A stretch of 64,000 nucleotides of DNA from Hydra vulgaris (GCF_038396675.1 NC_088921.1:28353501-28417500); one strand, 5' to 3'; shown: positions 14,951 to 33,975, counted from the stretch's first letter. Numbers and translations: made by a program. The notes: generated from the sequence alone by a model not told the origin.

Positions 14951-15265
14951 ATGAATTTTACACGATTAAAACTAAAAATAGCACAACATTTACAAACACA
15001 TTGGCAAACGTTAGCCGAATATCTGGACTACAAAAACCGTGATATCGTATGCATACAAACTGATTATCGTGATACTAACGAAAGAATGATGAGACTTTTA
15101 AATTTAATTTATCAAAGAAAAGGAACCGAATTCGAAGCAGCTCGTGCTTTATATGATGCGTTATGGACATGGTCAGTTGACATGACAACAAAACAAAATA
15201 ATTTAGAACTATTAAAAAATATAGAAGAAACTATGAAAATAATTGAAAACTATATATTACAATAA
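14951..15265 (+). CDS. Death-domain protein 2
   Basis: 104 residues. The match to the death-domain pattern is better than in its neighbour: HWQTLAEYLDY for helix 2, DIVCIQTDY for helix 3, an ER-x(3)-LL helix 4 and an A-x-x-L-x-x-AL helix 5, then a short C-terminal helix. It is closest in layout to the FADD death domain. The two genes are adjacent, equal in size and similar in order of residues, so they arose by duplication. The ATG follows TTTTTTAG-CATAAAATA. Likely an intracellular adaptor mimic. Confidence 0.7.
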   Translation: MNFTRLKLKIAQHLQTHWQTLAEYLDYKNRDIVCIQTDYRDTNERMMRLLNLIYQRKGTEFEAARALYDALWTWSVDMTTKQNNLELLKNIEETMKIIENYILQ

Positions 15266-15327
15266 TTTTTTTATAATTTTTTTGTAATTTTTTTATTTTT
15301 TTTAGCAAACTAATATATTTAAAAAAA

Positions 15328-15763
15328 ATGAAACAATACGTCAAAAAATGTGGATGGTAAGTTTTGTCATTTGTTTTTTCTTTGTTTTTTTTTTATAATT
15401 TTTTTATATTTTTTTCTTTTTTTTCTTTTTAGTTATGTAGATTATATTAACAAAGAGAGTCTTTGCTATCACGAGTTGTTATTGACAAAAGAAGAAGAAC
15501 AAGATTTGGAAGAACTTATGGAAATGGAAGAATTAACAGAGGAAGATTATGAAAAATATTTAGTTCAATTAGTACAAGAAATGGAAGAAGAAGAATCAGA
15601 TGATATTGAAGAACTTAAATTACAAATGTTGGAAGAAGAAATGGAAAAAGAAGTGGAAGAAATAGAAAAAGAAATGCATGAAATCTTAGATGAAATGGAT
15701 TGGGAACAATACGTTATAGACGTTATGAATAAAATGGACAACTTACCAGAGCTTTATTTATAA
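15328..15763 (+). CDS. Glu-rich coiled-coil protein, two exons
   Basis: Exons 15328-15356 and 15433-15763, with a 76-bp intron (GTAAGT...TTTTTAG), in phase 2. The first exon carries the ATG after TTTAG-CAAACTAATATATTTAAAAAAA. The second could otherwise be misread from a start inside the intron. The 119-residue protein starts basic with a few Cys, then is dominated by Glu with heptad-like Leu/Met spacing (residues about 35-105), and ends WEQYVIDVMNKMDNL. A long acidic coiled coil is expected; partner unknown. Confidence 0.65.
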
Positions 15764-15884
15764 TTTTTTATTTATAAATATATCTTTTTTTTAGTCAAAT
15801 AAAATAACAAGCATCACTTTTTAAATAATAAACTCGACAACAAGAACACCATGGTTTGAAATTGCTTTTTATCATAAACTTTTT

Positions 15885-16017
15885 ATCGTATTGCAGCATA
15901 AGACGAACTGTTGTAATAAAATGAGATCACTTTATTTTGTAATTTTTTTTCATCGTATTGCATCATAAGACGAACTGTTGTAATAAAATGAGATCACTTT
16001 ATTTTGTAATTTTTTTT
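15885..16017. repeat. 67-bp tandem duplication in a non-coding gap
   Basis: Two copies, offset by 67 bp, of a unit beginning ATCGTATTGCA and containing CATAAGACGAACTG and AAAATGAGATCACTTTA differ at about one base. They lie in the 278-bp gap between genes, before a T-tract/AG acceptor. No ORF. Could be leader, transcription signal or an RNA element. Confidence 0.8.
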
Positions 16018-16041
16018 CTTTTTTTTTAGACAACTAAAAAA

Positions 16042-16245
16042 ATGAATAATAATGATGATTATGAAGATATGTTTCCTGGGTTTGGTGATTATTTAAACGA
16101 AGAAGAAAAAGAAATAGAAAATATAACTTTTAACAATATATTTGAAGAAGAAGAAGAATTTATTGAAAAGAACCTTATTTATATTTTTATTCTTTTATAT
16201 GTTTTATTGAGCAATTTTGTTTATTTATTAATTCTTTTATGTTAA
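16042..16245 (+). CDS. Small acidic single-pass membrane protein
   Basis: 67 residues from an ATG 15 nt after TTTTTTTTTAG. The first 43 residues are Asp/Glu/Asn-rich. The last 23 form one hydrophobic helix (IYIFILLYVLLSNFVYLLILL). No signal peptide, so probably tail-anchored with the acidic part in the cytosol. Function unknown. Confidence 0.55.
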   Translation: MNNNDDYEDMFPGFGDYLNEEEKEIENITFNNIFEEEEEFIEKNLIYIFILLYVLLSNFVYLLILLC

Positions 16246-16316
16246 AAAAGACATGTATATTTTTTTATATTTTTTTATATAAATAAATGTTTTTTTTTCA
16301 GCAACTAATAAAAAAA

Positions 16317-17357
16317 ATGTCAGCCAACATATATCCTTGCTGTTTTTGCGACAAAGAATTTAGTGCAAAAGAACTTTTACAGCATCAAGCAGATTGTTCT
16401 ACAGAACAATACTCCCACGAATGTTTCACCTGTAAAAAAAAGGTACAAGATTTGTTAAACCACGAATGTGATTACGAATTTCTAGATATACAAAAAATAT
16501 GTTTTTTTTGTAATACCAAAATCGATGATCAAGATTATTATGAGCACTCTGTCATCTGCTTTCAATATTATAAAGAGCAACAAAATCGTTATTTGAACCA
16601 AGTCGTTCAAGACGAAAAGAAAAATTTAAATTATTTGAATCTTTCTATGAATCAAATCATGATTAAAATGAAGAGTCTTCAAGAAAAAGAAATTAAAAAT
16701 CTAAAAGAAGAAAACGACAAACTTCAACAAACTCTAGCAAAAACGAACCAAGAAATGGCAGAATTAAAAAGTCTCTGTTATGACAACATGTTGGTTTTAG
16801 CAAATCAACAAGATACAGAACATCTCAAACAAGAAATAACAAAACTTTATCATATTGCAGAAGAAAATAGCACAGAATTCTTAGCTTTAAAAAATTCCAT
16901 TCAACAACCTAAAGAAGTCAAGGTAATTCAACACGTTTTTAAAGACACGCAATTGATCAAACTCGATCAAATGAATCTCAGACTGTTATCAGATGAAACA
17001 TTTTATTCAGAACCCATTTACACATCAGAAGGATACCGTTATCGAATAAAAGTGTATACACGAAGTACCGTCATCAACAATCTAGCCATTTACTTTCAAT
17101 TGTTAAGAGGTGACTTGGACGATGGTTTACAATGGCCTTTTACCAAAAATGTTAATATCACCTTGAGAAATAAAGAACAATTTTTTACTCGTACTACTAC
17201 CAACAATAATTATCTTCAACTTTTAGACGACAGTTCATTTGATAAACCTACCACTGAATATAATGTGGCTGTTGGTTATAAGAATTTTATTTCACACGAA
17301 GAACTAAAACCATTTATTATTAACAATAATTTATTTATTACGATTAGTATACAATAA
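16317..17357 (+). CDS. TRAF-like signalling protein: zinc fingers, coiled coil, MATH domain
   Basis: 346 residues from ATG 16317, right after an acceptor (TTTTTTTTTCAG-CAACTAATAAAAA). The in-frame ATG at 16287 lies before that acceptor and is not used in the spliced message. Three CxxC...H...C fingers lie at about 8-27, 36-51 and 62-81, a coiled coil at about 95-195, and a TRAF-C/MATH domain at about 205-346. Diagnostic pieces of the latter are FYSEPIYTSEGYRYRIKVY, the LRGDLDD-x-LQWPF stretch and SSFDKP. Cellular TRAFs trimerise through this region and bind receptor tails. There is no RING, so it cannot act as a ubiquitin ligase, as with TRAF1, and could block signalling. It is clearly of cellular origin. 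Confidence 0.9.
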   Translation: MSANIYPCCFCDKEFSAKELLQHQADCSTEQYSHECFTCKKKVQDLLNHECDYEFLDIQKICFFCNTKIDDQDYYEHSVICFQYYKEQQNRYLNQVVQDEKKNLNYLNLSMNQIMIKMKSLQEKEIKNLKEENDKLQQTLAKTNQEMAELKSLCYDNMLVLANQQDTEHLKQEITKLYHIAEENSTEFLALKNSIQQPKEVKVIQHVFKDTQLIKLDQMNLRLLSDETFYSEPIYTSEGYRYRIKVYTRSTVINNLAIYFQLLRGDLDDGLQWPFTKNVNITLRNKEQFFTRTTTNNNYLQLLDDSSFDKPTTEYNVAVGYKNFISHEELKPFIINNNLFITISIQ

Positions 17358-17467
17358 CATATTTTATGTAAAAAAATGTATTTATCCTATTTTTTAAAAT
17401 GTTTTTTTTTGTACTTTATCTAACATTATTAACCCTTATTTTTTTTTAGATTAACTAATAAAAAAAA

Positions 17468-17887
17468 ATGAATACCATTGATATATTCAGAGAAATTAGT
17501 TTGGAACTAACAACCAACAACGTGCAATCTATCAAATTCTTACTCAGAATACCATTAGGAATCAAACAAACTTTAAAAAATGGTTTGGATATGATAGAAT
17601 ACTTTAAAGATCATACTATTCAAAGTGAACATGGTCATCTTTACGAATCATTAGAAAGTAAATTGGAATATCTACTTGTATTATGTAAAACAATTCATCG
17701 AAATGATATTTTCAACAAATACAAAAATAAAATACCACGTCTTCCTAGTTACGAAGAATGCGTTGTTAATAATCCACCTGTATATGCATATCCAAGTGCA
17801 GTTGTAGAAGCAAAACAACAAGAACTATTTCATTTATATAATCCAAAACCAGCTAAAGCACCTGAATGTGCACAAGAATTCATTTAA
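17468..17887 (+). CDS. Death-effector-domain protein with PPxY motif
   Basis: 139 residues. The first 90 follow the death-effector-domain pattern of FADD, caspase-8 and viral FLIPs: an initial IFREISLEL helix, then SIKFLL, a GLDMIEYF helix and the final LEYLLVLCKTIHRNDIF helix with its R-x-D. The tail is Pro-rich and contains PPVY, a PPxY motif of the kind bound by WW domains of NEDD4-family ligases. The gene lies next to the TRAF-like gene and 2.5 kb from the death-domain pair. A single-DED protein could interrupt FADD/caspase-8-type assembly. Assignment is by pattern. Confidence 0.65.
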   Translation: MNTIDIFREISLELTTNNVQSIKFLLRIPLGIKQTLKNGLDMIEYFKDHTIQSEHGHLYESLESKLEYLLVLCKTIHRNDIFNKYKNKIPRLPSYEECVVNNPPVYAYPSAVVEAKQQELFHLYNPKPAKAPECAQEFI

Positions 17888-17914
17888 CTCTTTTTTTTTT
17901 AGGAAAAAAAATTT

Positions 17915-17991
17915 TTTACTTGTATAACTTTTTTTACTTGTATTAACTTTTTTTACTTGTATAACTTTTTTTACTTGTATTAACTCCATTT
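17915..17991. repeat. Four-copy T-rich tandem repeat
   Basis: A unit of 20-21 bp, AACTTTTTTTACTTGTAT(T), occurs four times in the gap after the gene at 17468, just before the next acceptor. It may be slippage in an acceptor-rich spacer. Confidence 0.8.
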
Positions 17992-18031
17992 GTAAACTTT
18001 TTTTTTTTTTTTAGACAACTAATTAAAAATA

Positions 18032-18772
18032 ATGGGAAGCAACTGGGGAAATATTAGAAGAATACTTGATAAAGAAGAAATTACACTTCGTCACTTTTTA
18101 CAAAGACTTCATCAACAAATGGCACGAGAAAAAAAGTTTATAGAAATAGACAAAGAAACAAGAAAAGCTAGTCATTATTTAGAATTCAACATTCTTTCTT
18201 ATATTAAAAACTTTGAAAAACAAACAGTCATCTGGTTTAGTCCAGAAGAACGTCATTTTTCTTATTATCAATTTATTTTCGACAGTTTTAGTTTGAATCA
18301 CTTTAACAGATTTACCCGTGAAATTCAATCACAACTTAGCTTGAAAGATTTGTGCAAAAGAACTTTGGCTTATCGACGAATTTATTTAGAATTTCAAGAG
18401 TTGCAAAAGAAAATTATTTCTTTATTTGATAAAACCAAACTACCACATAGCAAATGGAAAGATAAAGATAATATTCGTTTGTTATTTTACAGCTTTCATT
18501 CCATTGTTGATTTTGAATTTGATTCCTATTTTAATATTTTTAATAATCGTTTATTATTTTTTAATCTTCAAAGAGAATATCTTTACAAATTATTTCATAT
18601 ACTTTTCACAGAAATATCTTATTTTGCTGATCCAAATAAACAACTGGAAATACATTTAATACGAAAATTATATCGTTTAATCATGGAATATATAAATTGG
18701 TCACAACAACAATATTTTTATACTATTGAACCTTGTTTTATTCATTTTCAAATTGTAAAACACTATTTTTAA
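18032..18772 (+). CDS. Unknown protein, long member of the LKDLCKR paralogue pair
   Basis: 246 residues; ATG in the normal acceptor context. Helical, aromatic-rich and basic. The block LKDLCKRTLAYRRIYLEFQEL (residues about 108-128) is nearly repeated in the next gene, and both end in a helix with W-x-x-Q-Q-Y and an IHF/VHY motif. The first 100 residues are absent from the shorter paralogue. No known fold. Given the neighbours it may be another host-interaction protein. Confidence 0.65.
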   Translation: MGSNWGNIRRILDKEEITLRHFLQRLHQQMAREKKFIEIDKETRKASHYLEFNILSYIKNFEKQTVIWFSPEERHFSYYQFIFDSFSLNHFNRFTREIQSQLSLKDLCKRTLAYRRIYLEFQELQKKIISLFDKTKLPHSKWKDKDNIRLLFYSFHSIVDFEFDSYFNIFNNRLLFFNLQREYLYKLFHILFTEISYFADPNKQLEIHLIRKLYRLIMEYINWSQQQYFYTIEPCFIHFQIVKHYF

Positions 18773-18810
18773 TTTTTTTTAATTTTTTTTTTAGTTAACT
18801 AATAAAAAAA

Positions 18811-19281
18811 ATGCAAAGAAGTAAGCACTTTTATGAATACGACATTATCCACATTGTGAATTGGTTTACATCCGAAACAAAAAATAACATGGATGTAGAC
18901 TTGAAAACGTTAAAAGATTTGTGTAAAAGAAAATTGGCATATAGAAGAATTAAAATCGAATTTGAATTATTAAAAGAACAGCTTGGAAATTTATATATTT
19001 ATGATGATGAAAACAAATCTTTTTATATTTGTGACTTTTCTTATGATTACGACATTAGTTGTTTATTAAATCATAATTCATTTTATTGGGTACAAAGAAA
19101 AATTATATATCCTTTATACGAAATGTTTAGATCGCACTATAATAATCGTTATATTAAAAATGAACAACTTGATTTTTTTTATAATTGTATTAGAAAATAC
19201 ATTCAATGGGCAATAGATCAATATTATTATATTCGTGAAAATAATTTTGTACATTATAATGATATCATTTTATATTTATAG
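18811..19281 (+). CDS. Unknown protein, short member of the LKDLCKR paralogue pair
   Basis: 156 residues, co-directional with its longer paralogue and 38 bp after it. It shares LKDLCKRKLAYRRIKIEFELL and the C-terminal WAIDQYYY region. Its stop codon TAG (19279-19281) is at the same time the acceptor AG for the next gene, so the two messages touch without a gap. Confidence 0.65.
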   Translation: MQRSKHFYEYDIIHIVNWFTSETKNNMDVDLKTLKDLCKRKLAYRRIKIEFELLKEQLGNLYIYDDENKSFYICDFSYDYDISCLLNHNSFYWVQRKIIYPLYEMFRSHYNNRYIKNEQLDFFYNCIRKYIQWAIDQYYYIRENNFVHYNDIILYL

Positions 19282-19298
19282 ACAAACTAATAAAAAAA

Positions 19299-19556
19299 AT
19301 GAAATACGGTTACAGCAAAAGAAAGCCAAACAAAAAAGTGAAAAAACAAATGAAAGGTATATTTTTTTTCTGTATTTATTTTTATCATTAAAATTTTTTA
19401 TTAATTCTATTTTTTTGTTTTTTTACAGCCATGTATGCCTACTATTTTACAATAAATAAACATTCGTTAAACCACTCAGATACAATTAACCGAAGATACT
19501 TTTGTATTAAACAATGTGGCGTATGTCAAGCGTGCTACTTGAAAAAAAATGATTAA
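19299..19556 (+). CDS. Small basic/Cys-rich protein, two exons
   Basis: Exons 19299-19356 and 19429-19556 with a 72-bp intron (GTATAT...TTTTACAG), in phase 1. The ATG follows the AG at 19281 and an ACAAACTAATAAAAA leader. Exon 1 codes for a Lys-rich start (SKRKPNKKVKKQMK). Exon 2 ends with CIKQCGVCQACY, four Cys in ten residues. 61 residues in all. The Cys group looks metal-binding; the basic start could be a nuclear or nucleic-acid-binding signal. Function unknown. Confidence 0.6.
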
Positions 19557-19710
19557 CTTTTTTATACAGAAATATATATTTTATTGCATATTTGTGTCTT
19601 TTTTTTTTATTGTATATTAATGTCTTTTTTTTATTCTTTATTTTTTTACTTTTTTATAACAATTTCTATTTTTTTCTAACATTCTTTTTCTTTAGATATA
19701 AATAAAAAAA

Positions 19711-19923
19711 ATGAATTCAAATGAAAACTGGGAAGATGATCTCACTGATTCCACATTCGAGCTACCACCACCAAATATAAAATTTAAAAAAATGAATGCG
19801 AAATTAAAAGGATTAGCCTTCGAGAAATGCTTGGAAGACGAGCTAGAAAAAATAAACATTAATAAGAAAAAAACTTCTATAAACGAATATATAAAAGCGA
19901 ACTTTTCTATTCACAAATCATAA
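19711..19923 (+). CDS. Unknown 70-residue protein
   Basis: The ATG follows TTTCTTTAG-ATATAAATAAAAA. Acidic at the N-terminus (NENWEDDLTDS), then a short Pro stretch and a Lys-rich helical remainder. No motif recognised. Intact ORF in the same register of acceptors as its neighbours. Confidence 0.5.
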   Translation: MNSNENWEDDLTDSTFELPPPNIKFKKMNAKLKGLAFEKCLEDELEKININKKKTSINEYIKANFSIHKS

Positions 19924-20024
19924 ACTTTTTTTAATTGAAATTTTTTATTGTACTTTTTTTATTAACATTTTTTTTTGTACAACTATTTTTATAAATAAAA
20001 ATTTTTTTTTAGCTAACTAATACA

Positions 20025-20255
20025 ATGTGTGGAAATCGCAATTGTACTGTCAAAAACACAATCCAATTAACTGGTGAAGAACTGATATTTGTCTTGATGT
20101 CTGCAGAAAAATATCAAAAATCATTTTTTGAAGAACTCGACATTTATAATCATTATGTCACCATCGGAAAACAATATTATCCAAACATGACATTTGAAAA
20201 CTTTGTCAAAGAAAAATATCCTATTTTCAGAGAAAAAAATAAATCAATATTGTAA
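20025..20255 (+). CDS. Unknown 76-residue protein, last viral gene
   Basis: The ATG follows TTTTTTTTTAG-CTAACTAATACA. It starts MCGNRNC and continues as charged helices with FENFVKEKYPIF at the end. No known family. It is the last gene before the junction with the chromosome and converges on BCS1L. Confidence 0.55.
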   Translation: MCGNRNCTVKNTIQLTGEELIFVLMSAEKYQKSFFEELDIYNHYVTIGKQYYPNMTFENFVKEKYPIFREKNKSIL

Positions 20256-20421
20256 CATTTTTTAACTGTAACAGTTTTTATAAAATAAAAAATTTTTTTG
20301 ACACCTGATCTTTTTTTTGCGCGCATGCGCCACCTTTTTTTTTTTTTGAGACCGGGAAATTTTCATCACTTTCATTCGGTTTATTTCAACTTTTTTTTAC
20401 ACGGGCCGCGGTTTTAACGTT
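20256..20421. other. Virus/host junction region
   Basis: 166 bp between the last viral gene and the BCS1L stop codon. It differs from both sides in having GC-rich islands: GCGCATGCGC (perfect palindrome inside GCGCGCATGCGCC, about 20318-20330), GAGACCGGGAAA and ACACGGGCCGCGG. TTTTTTTACACGGGCCG (about 20395-20408) and TTTTTTACACGGTCGG (20425-20440) are similar words spaced about 30 bp apart, the second inside the BCS1L reading frame. A viral terminal repeat could lie here, but its partner end is outside the window. Confidence 0.4.
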
Positions 20422-30437
<10,016 letters not shown>

Positions 30438-30763
30438 ATCCGGTGTCATGTAAATATTTTAGTCCGTTAAAATATTACTGCGCAGTAAATCTTTAACGTT
30501 GTAATTTTACAGCGCAGTAAAATTTTAACGTTATAATTTTACTGCGCAGTAAAATTTAACGTTAAAAATTTACTGGGCAGTAAAATAACAACGTTAAAAA
30601 TTTACTACGCTTTTTATTTTTTTCACTGTCATCAAGTAAAGAAGAAATGTTAAAGTTTGTGGGAGGGGCGGGTAAAAATATACATGTTTTATGTAATTAG
30701 GGGTACCTCAATTTATCTTCCCATGAAACTTTTATTATTTAATGCATACATTAAGTGATTTTA

Positions 30764-30925
30764 TGGTTTGTATTTTCCGATGAAACGTCAACTGAATAAT
30801 CATCCTAGAAACGTCAAAACACAATAATCAAAAACAAACCACAGAACACTGAAAGGACACTTACCGTACACAGACCTGAACACTGAATGATACTCTCCTC
30901 CAAACTTTACTTCTCAACACTGGAC
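30764..30925. repeat. Direct repeat, left copy (partner 34690-34855)
   Basis: About 160 bp, containing AACGTCAACT, GGACACTTACCGTACAC and CTTCTCAA, recurs in the same orientation at 34690-34855 with roughly 80% identity by eye. Either an internal tandem unit of the element or the ends of an older insertion. Confidence 0.7.
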
Positions 30926-31129
30926 ACTTTATAATAAATAAAAATAAAAATAATAAATATATTGATATTATGAATATTAGTAATTATAATCCCAATAACC
31001 GCAATAATAGTACCTTTAACTATAATCGGAATATTTAGAAGTACAACTTAGCAACCAGACAATCTCTAATGGACTTATTATAAAAGGACAAAAATAGACT
31101 TCGACAAAGCACTAATTGCAACAATTTTA

Positions 31130-33242
31130 ATTACAACTATCAAAAATGAATTGTCTATAAAAAATGTTTGTCTTTCTAGACAATCATTTTAAAAACGGAC
31201 ACTAAATGAACAATCTCGATTTTTTAATGAGGTATAGAAGATCTATTTAATATATAATTTGGACTTATAACGAGTAATTAAATTTTCACTGCAGCATCGT
31301 TTCAAAAACTGAAAACAAGCACAAAATTAAAAATACAATTTTTCTAACAGAAGTTCATTTTTTAATTTTTTGTCCAGCTTGTGCTGTTGATTAAAAGTTA
31401 ATGTCTATTTAAAAACCTCAAAATGGACTATTTTGTGCTCAATTGAAGTTCATTAATTACTTAGTTCAGTTGTTTTTCAATTCTCAGTGAATGTGCGTGA
31501 AAATTTATTTTTAAAATGCCCTCTCCAGTTTGGGATTATTTCAAAAAAGTTGAAGGTAAGTTTGTCATATAAAAAATTTTCCTTAGTCACTAAAATCTTT
31601 ATCACCTTCAATAAAATTATTTTAAAAATATGTGATCAAGGAGTTGTCCTTTATAAAATGTGGATTAGTAAGTAGAAGATTCCAATAGGTGTTAAAATTT
31701 ATTTAGGTTTGTGAATAAAACAATAGTGAAAAAGAAAAATGTTTTTTACTTTCATTTTATTGATGAATATGTACGCAAGTTTTAAACAATAATTAATCAT
31801 GGGCAATGATCGTCATTTGGAGTTTTGATGTCATTTCAATATTTTTTTAATATTATAAATTTACTACATAACAATCTTCAAATAATACGGTAATGAAAGA
31901 TTTCTGGTTTTATAAAATCAAGTAAATTTAGACAAAATCATAGACACCAAATAGACAAAAAATTATGCTTTGTAGACTTATGAAGTGAAAATTATTTTTT
32001 AACTGAGCAATCTTAGGACACCATCAAAAATTTGATAGACACAACAAGGACAAAAAATTAAACATTTGTTGTGTCCATTACAACATACAGAATTGTCTAT
32101 GTCTGTGTTGTAAGTCTATCCATAGACTAGTCTGGTTACTAGTACAACTACACAGAATAAGGTTTTACATAGGGACACATAACCCCCTCCCCCCTCTTAG
32201 GAATATTCTAGAACATTTTTCTGAAAAATATTCTGGAATAATAATTCCCTTGGAGACAATCGATTATAACGCCTGCCTCGAAAATAAAACCACAAACAAA
32301 AAATAATTCCCATGAAAAAAAGCACGAAAAACACACCTGGAGAATTACTCAACTTTTCTGCGGTCACATACAAAGCTATGATGCGTATATAGAACAATAG
32401 ACTATTAAAAAATTACAAAAAGATAACAATAGAATCGAAATAAGCAAAATATTTAACGTTTATATGTGCGCACGTTTCATGCTCTTCAGATATCTGTTCA
32501 CAAGCAACAAGAGTACAACCGTAGCATAGTTTCGCATAGATCGTGATTTTAAAAAATTTTCACAAGCGTAATTTATCCCTTGATTATTTTTTGTTTTATC
32601 GTGACCTTCTACTTTTTAATGGAATCCAACAACAATATGAGCGAACAACTCACCACAACACCCAGCAGAATGGTAAGATAAATATGTTCTATAATAAATT
32701 CTTGGATATATTGAACCGCACCATCACCACCACAATATAACTGACCACCTTTTATTCTCACGTATGACTAGCCTACACTATTATAACTCACCAATAAAAT
32801 TACCCCATACTATCCCCGGGCGTTATACACACTTAGAATGTATTATAGGATCCGTGCACGCCTGAAGACATTTTCATTACGCCAAATAACTTTACCAAAC
32901 AAAGGAAAACCTAGGTATATGACATACTGAAAGAGGTTGAATCTAGCCAACTCAAAAAAGAAGAAGAAAGCACAAAAAAGAAGGACAATGTGGAAATAAA
33001 TGACGGACTAAGCAATAACTAAGTGCCAGAAATGGTAGGATTTAATATAAATAGGAGACCCCCCGGGTATGAGTTCATCACCTAACCTCACGTGGTAACT
33101 AAGCTGTAGGCCATGGAGTTGTTTTAGTACTTTAACTTCTTCGAAACAAGCTTAGACATTCCAACATGGCTCTGATGAGATGAAGGTTTGTCACGTACCA
33201 CAACTTTCGATCACTGTGATGACCTCAACCCCGAACTCGTGC
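31130..33242. other. Interior of the 4.66 kb element, little coding sequence
   Basis: Apart from the short BED-type exon at 31517-31555, no reading frame with a recognisable product was found on either strand. The stretch includes AC-rich and TA-poor sequence and no strong repeat. Confidence 0.5.
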
Positions 33243-33434
33243 GGTCGTGGCGCAGTGGTTAGAGCACTTGCTTTATAAGCAAGAGATCCAGGTTCGAAAC
33301 GAGCCTTAGGCATATTTTCGCGTCACGGTAAGGAAGGAGGCTTGAACTTTCTGGCTAAATGCACATCCGCGGTGCTCTGAGCACCTTGGGGCACCTAAAT
33401 AACAGTATAAAAAAAAAAAAAAAAAAAAAAAAAG
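33243..33434 (+). mobile_element. tRNA-derived SINE with poly-A tail
   Basis: The head looks like a tRNA: A box TGGCGCAGTGG (33248-33258), B box GGTTCGAAAC (33291-33300), and an anticodon arm CTTGC-TTTATAA-GCAAG with anticodon TAT. The acceptor stem does not close, and an unrelated body of about 110 bp with a CGGTGCTC/GAGCACC hairpin follows, ending in about 22 A (33412-33433). This is the layout of a SINE, not a functional tRNA. Confidence 0.8.
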
Positions 33435-33615
33435 AACTCCGCGCGCGCAGCACCATCCCCCGATATATACATTTCAATGTTACTATTATTTTACTAATGT
33501 TAGAATACGACTATTATTTGACTAATGTCTGACTAATATTTTTTTTTATTTGTACTACTATTGTTTTACTAATATTTATTATCCTGATTTAATAACCACC
33601 ATTATTACTCAAGCC

Positions 33616-33975
33616 CTTAGCATGCGTATCGAACATATATTGTATAATATATGTGTATATGTGTGTAATGTATGCATGTATATATATATGTGTATATATG
33701 TGCATGTATATATGTGTGTAGGCGCATGTGTATATATAGTATTTTAGATACACTTATATCCCTCGTATCACGCGTATCAAACATATATTATATTCTATAT
33801 ATATAATATTCTAGATACACCCATATCCCTCGTACCACGCGGATCGAACATATAATATATTCTATATTTTGTATGTATAATATTATAGATATACATATAT
33901 CCCTCGTATCACGCGTATCGAATGTATACTGTATACTATATATATAATATTGTAGATACACATACATCCCCCCAT
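33616..33975. repeat. Degenerate minisatellite of about 65 bp
   Basis: Units of the form ATATCCCTCGTATCACGCG-TATCGAACATATA... TAGATACAC occur about four times with substitutions, intermixed with ATGTGTATAT steps. Inside the 4.66 kb element. Confidence 0.75.

Noticed and set aside
16287-16316. Ten extra N-terminal codons for the TRAF-like gene
   Set aside because: They lie across the acceptor TTTTTTTTTCAG. The ATG at 16317 is in the same context as all neighbouring starts.
1-20255. Assigning the virus to a named family (adintovirus, adenovirus or Polinton)
   Set aside because: No polymerase, integrase, packaging ATPase or major capsid protein is inside the window, so only a broad resemblance can be stated.
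32197-32740. Short ORFs on both strands in the 4.66 kb element
   Set aside because: No domain, no codon pattern, no splice context that links them.
33243-33316. tRNA-Ile(TAT) gene
   Set aside because: The acceptor stem does not pair and a body with a poly-A tail follows, so it is a SINE head.
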